Shown one piece after another: positions 25,101 to 33,637 of a stretch of DNA of 64,000 bases. The notes under the pieces are model-generated. The model was not told where the DNA came from. It made no database searches and saw only the letters and a program-made list of their open reading frames with translations. Location: positions 1 to 64,000 of the forward strand of contig CAZXXS010000097.1 in assembly GCA_964644845.1 (NCBI GenBank). Direction: 5' to 3'. A program made the position numbers and the translations under genes. How positions within the stretch are numbered: position 1 is the first letter of the stretch; every line of letters begins with the position of its first letter. Source of the stretch: Geothermovivens sp964644845. Its GTDB lineage: Bacteria; Zhuqueibacterota; Zhuqueibacteria; Oleimicrobiales; Geothermoviventaceae.

Positions 25101-26051
25101 ATGGTGCCAGCACTTCCCCGACGAAAGCGGTACGAAACGCAAGCTCTGAGCGTTTTTCTTGCCTTGGTGGGCATGGTTATCGGCCTGTCGATCCTGACGC
25201 CGCATTTCCTCACCGGCGAGAACATCTTCAGTGTCATCCGCAATTTCTCTTTCGTGGCCATTCTGGCCATTGGCGAGACACTCACCATCCTCACGGCCGG
25301 CATCGATCTGTCCGTTGGGTCCATCTTGGGCCTCTCAGGGTGCTTGGCGGCTCTTGCCATGCACGCTGGCTGGCCAGATGGGCTTGCGGTGCTTTTCGGA
25401 CTGGCTTCCGGGACGGCGTTGGGCTTCCTGAACGGTGTGCTCATCACCGGGCTGAAGCTGGCGCCTTTCATTGTCACTTTAGGAATGTTGAGCATCGCCC
25501 GTGGGCTCGCTTACGTGGTCACCAAAGGTTGGCCGATCTCTGGCTTTTCAGAGGGCTTCATGTTTCTTGGCCAGGGATCGTTGTGGGCCATCCCGGTTCC
25601 GGTCATCATTATGGTGGTTTTTGCAGTCCTGATGGGTGTGTTGCTGAACCACACAGTGTGGGGGCGTCAGCTGTACGCGATCGGTGGCAACGAGGAGGCG
25701 GCGCGGTTGTCTGGTGTTCGGGTTTCAAGCGTCAAAGTGCTGGCGTACACGCTGTCTGGTTTCTCGGCGGCACTGACGGGAATCCTTCTGATGGCGCGGC
25801 TGGGCGTGTCACAGTCGGTGGCGGGACAGGGTTACGAGTTGGATGCCATCGCGGCTTCGGTGATCGGCGGGACGAGCCTGATGGGTGGCGAAGGTACGGT
25901 GGGAGGTGTGGTGATCGGTGCCGCCATCATGGGTGTGTTGCGAAACGGACTTGTGCTGCTGGGTGTTTCGGCTTTCTGGCAGCAAGTGGCCATTGGAACG
26001 GTAATTATTCTGGCTGTCGCTGTAGACAGGTTGCGCAAGAAACGGTCTTGA
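25101..26051 (+). CDS. ABC sugar transporter permease (RbsC/BPD_transp_2 family)
   Basis: 316 residues, hydrophobic throughout with eight to ten membrane segments. It carries family hallmarks: ILAIGETLTILTAGIDLSVGSILGL near residue 60, GFLNGVLITGLKLAPFIVTLGM near 115, and the cytoplasmic loop GRQLYAIGGNEEAARLSGV that contacts the ATPase. Length matches ribose/galactose-type permeases. It would form the membrane pore for import of a monosaccharide or similar solute with the binding lipoprotein encoded 98 bases downstream. The ATPase gene is not in the window. The substrate cannot be told from sequence. Confidence 0.92.
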   Translation: MVPALPRRKRYETQALSVFLALVGMVIGLSILTPHFLTGENIFSVIRNFSFVAILAIGETLTILTAGIDLSVGSILGLSGCLAALAMHAGWPDGLAVLFGLASGTALGFLNGVLITGLKLAPFIVTLGMLSIARGLAYVVTKGWPISGFSEGFMFLGQGSLWAIPVPVIIMVVFAVLMGVLLNHTVWGRQLYAIGGNEEAARLSGVRVSSVKVLAYTLSGFSAALTGILLMARLGVSQSVAGQGYELDAIAASVIGGTSLMGGEGTVGGVVIGAAIMGVLRNGLVLLGVSAFWQQVAIGTVIILAVAVDRLRKKRS

Positions 26052-26149
26052 GCGAAAGGCCCAATTGCGCTCCTTGCTTTTGTGCTTGAGCGTGTTGGTG
26101 ACAGAGAGGCACCCGGACACTCGTGTGACAGCAGGACGGAGGGAAACGA

Positions 26150-27094
26150 ATGAATTTTCGTCGCAGACTTGTTCTGGCACTGACCTTGGTTGCTCTGTTT
26201 GTAGGTGGCTGCGGTAAGGGCGAGAAGAAGCTTCACTTTGCACTTGTTCCGAAATCGCTTGGCAACCCGTACTGGTTCGCTGTGGAAGATGGCATGAAAC
26301 AAGCAGCCAAAGAGCTCGGTGTGGAGGCTGAGTTCATCGGGCCAGTGCGGGCGGACGTGGCGGAACAGGTGAGCCTGATCGAGTCGCTGATTGCTAAACA
26401 CGTTGACGGCCTGGCGATTTCGCCCAACGATCCCGACGGTGTGCGCGAGGTGATCAACCGGGCAGTGGACGCAGGAATTCCGGTGATCACGTTCGATTCA
26501 GACGCTCCAAACAGCAAACGCATTTGCTACGTGGGAACGGACAACTACCGGGCGGGTCGTGAGGCTGCCAGGCAAATGATTCGCTTCCTCGGGAAAGAGG
26601 GCAAGTACGCCATCATGACCGGTGGCCTCGGAGCTCTGAATTTGAACGAGCGTATCCGCGGCTTCCGCGACGAACTGAAAGAGCAAGGAGCCCAGCTCGA
26701 GGAAATTGACATTGAGGCCTGCGATGACGACACGGACATCGCCTTGCAGAAAATGGAGGACGTAACGCGGTCCAGGCCCGACCTGAATGCCTGGTTTGTC
26801 ACCGGTTGCTGGGCTGTGGTAGCCCCCAAGAACGCGTTCCTGGCTGCTTTGAACAACCGGAAGGACGTCGTTGTCATCGGTTTTGACACTCTGAAGGAAG
26901 AACTGCTGCTGGTGAAAGAAGGGCTCGTTCAGGCGCTGATCGGCCAACGTCCCTACGACATGGGCTACCGCAGCATCCACGTGCTCTACGACATCGTTGC
27001 CAAGCACAAGATGCCCGAAAGTCAGACGATCGACACCGGTGTGGACGTGGTAACCAAGGAGAACGTGGACCAGTTCCTGGCCAAGACGAAGTAG
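26150..27094 (+). CDS. Sugar-binding lipoprotein of ABC transporter (RbsB-like)
   Basis: 314 residues from ATG 26150, with GGAGGG seven bases upstream. Signal peptide with lipobox FVGGC (Cys21) anchors it to a membrane. The mature part is a type I periplasmic binding protein: ALVPKSLGNPYWFAVEDGMK, the hinge VDGLAISPNDPD, VITFDSDAP, VGTDNYRAGREAA and VVIGFDTLKEEL are standard sugar-binding elements. It delivers substrate to the permease encoded just upstream. A membrane protein gene follows after four bases, suggesting one operon. Substrate unknown (pentose, hexose or polyol). Confidence 0.93.
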   Translation: MNFRRRLVLALTLVALFVGGCGKGEKKLHFALVPKSLGNPYWFAVEDGMKQAAKELGVEAEFIGPVRADVAEQVSLIESLIAKHVDGLAISPNDPDGVREVINRAVDAGIPVITFDSDAPNSKRICYVGTDNYRAGREAARQMIRFLGKEGKYAIMTGGLGALNLNERIRGFRDELKEQGAQLEEIDIEACDDDTDIALQKMEDVTRSRPDLNAWFVTGCWAVVAPKNAFLAALNNRKDVVVIGFDTLKEELLLVKEGLVQALIGQRPYDMGYRSIHVLYDIVAKHKMPESQTIDTGVDVVTKENVDQFLAKTK

Positions 27095-27098
27095 CTCG

Positions 27099-27731
27099 AT
27101 GGGTTTCTGGAGGCACAGGGCGGCCGAGCCCCTTGGAGAACCGCGATTTCAGTGGGCAAACCGTGCTTCCCGAGTAACGGATCCCTTTTTCTGGCTCGCA
27201 TTTTTGCCCCTGGTGATTATCCTGGCATTTCTCGCCTACGGCATCCACGCGTACCGTCCGCCCAAGGGGGTTACGGTGATCCTGCTCGTGATGGCGGGCG
27301 TAGCCGCCATCCAGTTTGTGCAACACTGGCTTCTGCACTACGAAAACTTCACGATCACGGAAAGCGGGCTGGTCAGAGCTTTTCCGGAACGTGAGCACCT
27401 GGGACCGATCCGCCTGATGAAGCCCTTGCAGTGGATGTGGGCTCGCCTTCGGTACGTTCGCTGGTCGGAGGTTGAAACGGTGCGGACGCAGGGGGCGTGG
27501 GTTTACGTCAGGAAAAAAGACGGCAGGGAAACGCGCATCAGGCTGCGGCCGTTGCGTCTAATTGACAAGAACAAGTCCATTGGGGTGGCCCTGAAGAAGC
27601 ACGGTGCGCGCGGTGGGGGGATTTCGGAGACGGAAGCCCGCTTGATGATCGCCAAACAACTGGAACTCGCGCACAGACAGTGGGGCCAAAGGGCGACGCA
27701 ACCCCTTTCGGAACGCGGCGGGAGTGGTTAG
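27099..27731 (+). CDS. Membrane protein with PH-like cytoplasmic region, transporter-linked
   Basis: 210 residues, starting four bases after the binding-protein stop. Two membrane helices (~30-50 and ~58-78) are followed by a beta-rich region (FTITESGLVRAF, RYVRWSEVETVRT, GAWVYVRKKDG, TRIRLRPLRLI) that fits the bacterial PH-like fold seen in small membrane proteins, then a basic helical tail. I do not recognise a named family. Its position as third gene of the sugar-transport operon suggests an accessory role, not established. Confidence 0.65.
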   Translation: MGFWRHRAAEPLGEPRFQWANRASRVTDPFFWLAFLPLVIILAFLAYGIHAYRPPKGVTVILLVMAGVAAIQFVQHWLLHYENFTITESGLVRAFPEREHLGPIRLMKPLQWMWARLRYVRWSEVETVRTQGAWVYVRKKDGRETRIRLRPLRLIDKNKSIGVALKKHGARGGGISETEARLMIAKQLELAHRQWGQRATQPLSERGGSG

Positions 27732-27908
27732 AAGAAGCTGCCACCGTCAGAGGGGTTGAGATGTCTCTCGGTCGACGACGAGTTTTTCGCGAAAGACGGC
27801 GGGCTTCGGCGTTTGCAAGCTTCCCGAGACGCCACATCAGGGGATCAAGACGTTGTTTCCATCCGTTTGCAAGGATCCCGACGGTAGGGTGAGAAAGGCT
27901 CGGCGAGA

Positions 27909-27952
27909 GACCTGCCCTTCCCGCCTCACGGGGCCAGGTTAAAGGGCAGGTC
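27909..27952. terminator. Long inverted repeat between convergent operons, possible bidirectional terminator
   Basis: GACCTGCCCTT (27909-27919) pairs perfectly with AAGGGCAGGTC (27942-27952). It is placed between the end of the sugar-transport operon (+) and the end of the 28-kb pilus/adhesin run (-). There is no T-tract on either side, so it may instead be a stabilising or factor-dependent end. Confidence 0.5.
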
Positions 27953-28006
27953 GCGCCTTGTGTATCAAAAATCGCCCGGGCGAGGACGACACGGACGCAG
28001 ACCTTT

Positions 28007-28786
28007 TCAGTCGGGGCTGCCGGTCTGCCCGATGCCGACCGAAATCCACAAGTCGTCGGCCGACCTTGCAGAGGCTTCGAAGCTCAGGAAGAGACGGTGA
28101 GGAAGTCGTAGCTCCACGCCCCCGAGCGGTCGAATGGTGGGTTCGCCGCTGTAAGTTTCAACGTTGTGTCCGAGAACAACTTTCTCACCACTGCGGTGCA
28201 GTTCCTGGGTTACTTCCACACGCCGCCACCACTGACCGATGCCTGCGCCGCCGTACAGACGAACATTTCCCAATTCCAGTCCAAGTCCGCCTGTTACAAT
28301 CAGCTCGCCAATTCTTTGTTCCGTGGCGTCCCAGGCCACCCTTCGTTCGCCTTCCACAACTTCCTCCTGCCAGTGTGCACCCCGATTGGTGTAGCCGAGA
28401 ACGGTGCTGGCCACGTACGTTGAAAGCGGTCCCAACCGCAGGGGGTCCAGCCAGATCCCGATTCCGGCAACGGGTTTGTAGCCCTCGGACCACCAGGAGC
28501 GGCTCTCCGCGGTGTGTTCGGCCCGCAGGTCGGTAGCGCCGCCCAGCAAGGCCAGGTCTAACCAGCTCGTCAGCCCGTAGGTTACCCTGACCAAGTAAAC
28601 GGGCAACTCGTAGGCGAAGGGTGCAAAATCGTGTTTGGTGTAAGCCGCCACTGCCGTAACGGTTAAGCGGTGCGCAGCGCGGCTTCCGGCGGGGAAGCCG
28701 GTGGGCTGTGCGGTGAGCGTGCCGGCCCGGAAGCAGGCGAAGGCGAAAAGAAACGAGATAACTGTGAAAATGCGCTTGCGCAGCAT
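28007..28786 (-). CDS. Predicted outer-membrane beta-barrel protein
   Basis: 259 residues with a signal peptide (VISFLFAFACFRAGTLTAQ). The mature part alternates polar and aromatic residues in strands ending in Gly-rich turns (LTVTAVAAYTKHDFAPFAYELP, LDLALLGGATDL, LIVTGGLGLELGNVRLYGGAGIG, LFLSFEASARSADDLWISVGIGQ). This is typical of a 10-12 strand barrel. It begins ten bases after the Ig-repeat lipoprotein gene and is the last gene of the long - strand run. By position it may be a porin-like partner of the exported adhesins. No specific family is recognised. Confidence 0.75.
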   Translation of the reverse strand: MLRKRIFTVISFLFAFACFRAGTLTAQPTGFPAGSRAAHRLTVTAVAAYTKHDFAPFAYELPVYLVRVTYGLTSWLDLALLGGATDLRAEHTAESRSWWSEGYKPVAGIGIWLDPLRLGPLSTYVASTVLGYTNRGAHWQEEVVEGERRVAWDATEQRIGELIVTGGLGLELGNVRLYGGAGIGQWWRRVEVTQELHRSGEKVVLGHNVETYSGEPTIRPLGGVELRLPHRLFLSFEASARSADDLWISVGIGQTGSPD

Positions 28787-28796
28787 TGCGTTGACC

Positions 28797-31466
28797 TTAC
28801 TGGATGAGCAACTGAATCGGTACCGTGGAGGCCTGAACGTTGCCGTTTTGACTCTCGATCTTGATCGTGACCGGCGTGGCTGTGGGTTTGGCGTTTGGAT
28901 CCGTCGGATCGAGATTGTTTGTCAACTGCACGGTGTAGAAATCGCTGCCCGGATCATCCGTGTGGAAAGACTCCCAGCTCAATTCTCCCGCCGATGCGTT
29001 GGCGCTGATGGTAGAACCCGGCACGATGGGATTGCCGTTAATGTCGTGCACCACGATGCTGATTGTTGCCGATTCGCCGGGGTGCAACACGGTACGGTCT
29101 GTGGTCACGGTGAACGTCGTGATGTCGCCAGAAAACACGACGTTACACACCGCCCAGACGCGCGCGGAATTGCCGTTCGCGTCGACACCCTCGGTGACCG
29201 CCAAAACGCGGGCAATGCCGTTGTTCTCGTTGCCGTCCAGATCGAAGTCGGGTACGGGCCCGGGAATCACCGTGTGAAGATTGGGATCCAGGAACGTGTT
29301 GTAGAAGCGCTCCACCGTCGGGTAAGGCTGCCCAGTGTGAAGTGTGACCGACGCGACACCTTCTTCGTCTGTGTAGCCTGTGTACGTGGAAATCACACCA
29401 CCGGTGGTTGTGAAGTACACGGCGGTACCTGGAGGTACGGGATTGTTGTACTTGTCGCCAACCACCGCAACGATTTCAACGGTGCTGTTGACCACGTGCC
29501 ACCCGTAGACATTTACGGGCTTGGCCCCCACCGTAAGGTGACTGGTGCTGGCGTCGTTCACGTCTTCGATGTACGGGGGCCCAGCGAAAATCAGAAACTC
29601 TGTGGCGGTGGAGCTGACTTCGGGCGTCAGCGGCTGACCGAGCGAATCGGTGACCACCGCACGCACACGGACGGCACCGGAGCGAACGCCACTGGTGAAG
29701 GACACTTCGGCTTTGCCGTTGACGGTGGGTACCGGTTCTGTGGTGCTGAGGGTTTCGCCGCCACCCGGCGACGCAACGATTTCGAAGCGAACGTACGTGC
29801 CGTCGGCCACGGCGTTGTTTCGGCTGTCGCGCACGTCTGCGGTGATGCGTAGCGTTTGGTTGCGACCGCTGTCTTTTACCCCGACGGACTTGGGATCACA
29901 GGAAATCAGCACGCTGTTGGGCGGACCTGGACGCAGGACTACCGTAGTTTCACCTGAAATGCCCCCGGCCCTGGCCACGATGGTAGCCACGCCCGTTTGA
30001 CTTCCGGAAAACTGAGCCTGAGCCACGCCATTCTGTGTTTGTGCCCGTTCGGTGATGTGACCGAGATCTGCCTCGAACGTAACCACTGTGCCGTCAGCTA
30101 CGGGGTTTCCGGCAACGTCGTACACGTACGCGCGGACCCGGGTCACGGTCACGCCATCTGCAGGCAACGAAGAAGAGTCTGCTACAACAGACAAACTGGT
30201 GGGTTCGCCGGCGATGTAGCGGATCGTCACCGTGTCGCTCAGGGCCCCTACAGAGGCGCGAACAACAGCAACCCCGGGTTTTGTGTCGCTGACCAATTTG
30301 GTAGTTGCTACTCCGCTGCTCGTCTGCTGGTAGCTGTCCAGTCGCCCTTTGCCCTGAAGTAACTCAAACCGGACGGTTGTACCGTCAGGGACGGGGTTTC
30401 GGCTTGAGTCGGAGACCGTGGCCGTGATTTCGGATGTGCTTGTTCCATCGGCCTGAAGGACAGCGGGCCGGGCCTGCAGTGTGAGGTGAGCGGGTTTGGA
30501 CTCACCAAAGTAAACGCGAACGGTGTCGCGAAGAGCGTTTCCCACGGTGCCAACCACGTTTGCCCAGCCTGTGCGGGTGCCAGCCCGCAGTTTCACCGTG
30601 GCCGTACCACTTGCGTCCGTTTTGATTCGGGCGGGGATCGTGCCCAGATCCGTGGCAAACACCACGGTCAGATCGGGCACGGCAACGTAAGAGCTGGTCT
30701 CCTTCACGACGGCTGTCACAACGGATTCGCTCGTGCCGTTGGCAATCAGCCGGATGGGATTGGCGGAAATCTCAAACAGCAGTCCGCGAAACACAACCGT
30801 TACCGTGTCTTTCAAACCAGCCGCCTGAGCAACCACGGTAGCGGTCAGATCCTGGTGACTTGCTTCGGACACGAGTTCGGCCGTTGCCTCGCCAGAAGAG
30901 TCGGTGAGAACGTAAGCCGGTTCGATTCTCCCGTGGTTTGTGGAAAGCGAGACCGGCTCGCCCCTGCGGGGACGCAGATCGCTGCCCCTGAGCTGAATGT
31001 GCAGGGTCGACACGGAAACCCCGTCTGCCAGAAGCGAGCCGGGTTCAGCGCTGAGATGAAAGAGAGCTGCACCGACCGTGTCGATTTTCACCGAGGCACT
31101 GGCCTGAAGGTCGGCGCCGCAGTGTACGGTAATGGTAACCTGACCAACCTGGGCCGGCGCAGTGAAGACCGCGAGGCCTTGTCCAAGTGAGTCGGACACA
31201 AGTTCAGGTGGTTCCAGCTGGCCCGTTGTGGCTGACAGGCGAACGGTGGCACCAGACACCGGGCTGTCGTTTGCATCCAGTACCAGGACGTGCACCTGGG
31301 CCTGATCGCCAGGCGCGAGCACGTCCGGCGAAACGGCAACACTCACTTTCGCGATCTTGGCGCTGCCTTCGTTGGCGTCGTTGTCCAAAGGCGACTTGCG
31401 CGAACAAAAGATAAGCAACGTCGCCAGAAGCAGAAAGCCAGCTGTCGTGATTTTCCTGATCGTCAT
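28797..31466 (-). CDS. Lipoprotein with about eight tandem Ig-like (Big_1/invasin) repeats
   Basis: 889 residues from ATG 31466. An in-frame start at 31592 would overlap the previous gene and place the signal far inside. The signal peptide ends in a lipobox (LLIFCSRKSPLDNDAN), the same NPLD/SPLD-style start as the other lipoprotein here. About eight repeats of 85-140 residues follow, each with the Big_1 plan (ADGTS..EITATV.DSSRNPVPDGTTVRF ... SGVATTKLVSDT.. G.A.V.A). Repeats 6-8 are longer and more divergent. Proteins of this build form rods that present or space adhesive surfaces. It lies 17 bases after the beta-helix gene, so probably the same transcript. Confidence 0.85.
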   Translation of the reverse strand: MTIRKITTAGFLLLATLLIFCSRKSPLDNDANEGSAKIAKVSVAVSPDVLAPGDQAQVHVLVLDANDSPVSGATVRLSATTGQLEPPELVSDSLGQGLAVFTAPAQVGQVTITVHCGADLQASASVKIDTVGAALFHLSAEPGSLLADGVSVSTLHIQLRGSDLRPRRGEPVSLSTNHGRIEPAYVLTDSSGEATAELVSEASHQDLTATVVAQAAGLKDTVTVVFRGLLFEISANPIRLIANGTSESVVTAVVKETSSYVAVPDLTVVFATDLGTIPARIKTDASGTATVKLRAGTRTGWANVVGTVGNALRDTVRVYFGESKPAHLTLQARPAVLQADGTSTSEITATVSDSSRNPVPDGTTVRFELLQGKGRLDSYQQTSSGVATTKLVSDTKPGVAVVRASVGALSDTVTIRYIAGEPTSLSVVADSSSLPADGVTVTRVRAYVYDVAGNPVADGTVVTFEADLGHITERAQTQNGVAQAQFSGSQTGVATIVARAGGISGETTVVLRPGPPNSVLISCDPKSVGVKDSGRNQTLRITADVRDSRNNAVADGTYVRFEIVASPGGGETLSTTEPVPTVNGKAEVSFTSGVRSGAVRVRAVVTDSLGQPLTPEVSSTATEFLIFAGPPYIEDVNDASTSHLTVGAKPVNVYGWHVVNSTVEIVAVVGDKYNNPVPPGTAVYFTTTGGVISTYTGYTDEEGVASVTLHTGQPYPTVERFYNTFLDPNLHTVIPGPVPDFDLDGNENNGIARVLAVTEGVDANGNSARVWAVCNVVFSGDITTFTVTTDRTVLHPGESATISIVVHDINGNPIVPGSTISANASAGELSWESFHTDDPGSDFYTVQLTNNLDPTDPNAKPTATPVTIKIESQNGNVQASTVPIQLLIQ

Positions 31467-31483
31467 CCCCGTCTTCCAGGTGC

Positions 31484-33160
31484 TTAACGCAGCAGCGTGA
31501 TTTTTCTGCAGACCCGTGTTTTCCCCTGACGCAGGACCACGGTGTAGACACCACTGGCCAGTTGTGTGCCTCCCTCGTCGCGTCCGTTCCACTGCAGACG
31601 GTGGTTCCCCGGACTAAGCTTACCGGCGTAGAGTTGTGCCACTTTTCTACCGCGGACGTCGTAAACACTCACCGTTGCTTCTTGCCCCACCCGAGCTTCC
31701 GGTACGATCAGCGAGATGAACACATTCGGGTTGGCCGGATTGGGAAACGCACTCAGTTGAAGTGATTTCGGCATTTGGCTGGTCTGCGCGAACACTGACT
31801 GGCTAAGGTGGCGGCTGCCGTCGTGATCTACCTGCACCAGCCGGTAATGTCCCGAGCGTGGGGCGGGGTAAGTGTACTGGTGCGTGCGTGCTGTTGTGCC
31901 ATTGCCGGGCACAAATCCGAGCGTTTCCCAAGTCGAGCCATTTTCGGAAAACTGGACGAGAAAACCCAGATTGTCTGTCTCAGATGCAGTGGTCCACAAG
32001 AGCTTCCCGTCCGACCAGTACAGAGAAACAAGTTCCACAGGCACCCGTTCGTCGTCCGGGTCGTGTTCGAAGGCCCCCATGTCGGGCCCGTCTCCCCAGT
32101 AGTCCACGCTACCCGGGTTCAGGGGATTCCCTGTGTCGATGCAGGGACTTTCGGCTGAAAGCGTCAGGTCGGTGCTGTCGGGCCACAAGAACCTGGGATT
32201 TTCGGAGATGTTCTGCCACAGGTCGCACGAATCGCCCCTCACGTTGACGGTCACATTGTTGCCGAGGCCCAACAGGTCGCCGTCGTAGTTTGCTGTCGCG
32301 TTGTTCCACACGTCGTTGTAGTCGACGGAGACGTTCACAGGCGTGTACACGCCGACACCAACATCGTTGTTGACCACGATGTTCGACGAAACCACGCAGC
32401 TGCTGGTGCTCACCACGATCCCGGTTAGATTGTTAACGATCGAGTTGTTCGCGATGACGGCCGAGTCGGCTTGGTCCACCTGAATGGCTACATCCCCGTT
32501 GTCCCGGAAAACGCAACGCGTGATGTGGGGTACACCCACGCCGGACACGGTGAGCGTGGGCTGCAAATCTCCTAAAGAGTTTTCAGTGAACGTACACTGT
32601 TTCACCCACGGCGAGGCGTCCTGAATACGCAAGCCCGAGTTGGTGTTGCCCGTGAACGTACTGCCCTCGATGTTTGGCGTGGCGCCGGTCTTACAATCCA
32701 TCCCCGTGATGTTGTTCGTGAACGTGGTGTTGATCACGTCCAGGGAACAGGCCACGGCTACCACCCCTGTAAGCGCGTCGCGGATTTCGACGTTCATGAG
32801 AAGCGAGGGCGGGGAGGCGGAGTCGAAGTACAGGGATCCCCAGTAACCGGCCTGGGCTTGGGCTCCTTTGAAGACGACGGGCGTCGAATCCAACCCGACT
32901 GCCACGAGCGTTCCGTACACCTTCAAGTTGCAGTTTTGGGAGAACTCCACGACGACGCCCGAATCGATCCAGAGGCTGTCGCCGGCCGCCACGGTTACAT
33001 CTCCTACAACCTGGTACGGCGAACCCCACGGGGTCCAGTTGCCGCTCACAGGCCCCTGGACGATTGTGCCAGCCTGCAGCTGGAGCAGTGGCCAGCAGAG
33101 GAACGCTACGGTCAGTACCGCCAGAATGTGTTTTTCCCTCCGGGGTGTCAGAATGTTCAT
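31484..33160 (-). CDS. Secreted right-handed beta-helix protein with T9SS-type tail
   Basis: 558 residues from ATG 33160, with AAGGAGG at -12 to -6. Signal peptide: ILAVLTVAFLCWPLLQLQAG. Residues ~30-350 carry the short repeating strands of a parallel beta-helix (pectate-lyase-like fold), rich in Asn, Thr and Val: TFTNNITGMDCKTGATPNI, GNTNSGLRIQDASP, IANNSIVNNLTGI. Choice-of-anchor motifs (SPCIDTGNP, DMGAFEHD) end this part. An FnIII-like region (~370-460) precedes a sorting domain at 472-558 (FPNPANPNVFISL ... SGVYTVVL). It is likely a surface glycan-binding or glycan-cleaving protein. No catalytic residues can be assigned. Confidence 0.85.
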   Translation of the reverse strand: MNILTPRREKHILAVLTVAFLCWPLLQLQAGTIVQGPVSGNWTPWGSPYQVVGDVTVAAGDSLWIDSGVVVEFSQNCNLKVYGTLVAVGLDSTPVVFKGAQAQAGYWGSLYFDSASPPSLLMNVEIRDALTGVVAVACSLDVINTTFTNNITGMDCKTGATPNIEGSTFTGNTNSGLRIQDASPWVKQCTFTENSLGDLQPTLTVSGVGVPHITRCVFRDNGDVAIQVDQADSAVIANNSIVNNLTGIVVSTSSCVVSSNIVVNNDVGVGVYTPVNVSVDYNDVWNNATANYDGDLLGLGNNVTVNVRGDSCDLWQNISENPRFLWPDSTDLTLSAESPCIDTGNPLNPGSVDYWGDGPDMGAFEHDPDDERVPVELVSLYWSDGKLLWTTASETDNLGFLVQFSENGSTWETLGFVPGNGTTARTHQYTYPAPRSGHYRLVQVDHDGSRHLSQSVFAQTSQMPKSLQLSAFPNPANPNVFISLIVPEARVGQEATVSVYDVRGRKVAQLYAGKLSPGNHRLQWNGRDEGGTQLASGVYTVVLRQGKTRVCRKITLLR

Positions 33161-33182
33161 ACGGGCCTCCTTTCGTTCATCC

Positions 33183-33401
33183 CTACGACAACAGCACCAC
33201 CACACCGTAGAACAGGAAAAATGCCCCGACGATCAGCAAGAAACCTCCGAACGGTCGCCGGTGCGCGAGAGCGAAATGGTCGGTGGCAACCACCCGGTTG
33301 CCAAGCTCGCTCAGACGAACTACAGTGTGAGGGTGCGTCAGAAGGAGCGCCCCGACGGTGACAGCCACAATTCCCGCAATTAACAGCACAGCCTCCAGCA
33401 T
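33183..33401 (-). CDS. Small two-helix membrane protein
   Basis: 72 residues from ATG 33401, chosen for the AAGGAGG site directly upstream. Longer in-frame starts lack one and would add a charged, non-conserved extension. Two membrane helices (MLEAVLLIAGIVAVTVGALLL and FGGFLLIVGAFFLFYGVVVLL) flank a short loop with VVRLSELGNRVV. It lies between the PilX-type genes and the beta-helix gene. Function unknown. A small helper of pilus or export assembly is possible. Confidence 0.7.
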   Translation of the reverse strand: MLEAVLLIAGIVAVTVGALLLTHPHTVVRLSELGNRVVATDHFALAHRRPFGGFLLIVGAFFLFYGVVVLLS

Positions 33402-33637
33402 GCTTAGCCTCCTTTTACTGCAATCGGTTCTGCACCGAGAATCTTGAATGGGTCGACGTTGATCCCGCACAAAAAGCCGTAAACGCGACACATGCCACCC
33501 TGCGCGAGGCATTCCTGGAAAAAAACAGCTCGGGGGCCACTGGCCCAAACCGTTTGCAGGGCCCAAAACACGGTCGCTGCGTTTCGCTTTCCGAGGACTG
33601 CACGCGGGCTGCACCCTGGGACAACCAGCCCGCGGGG

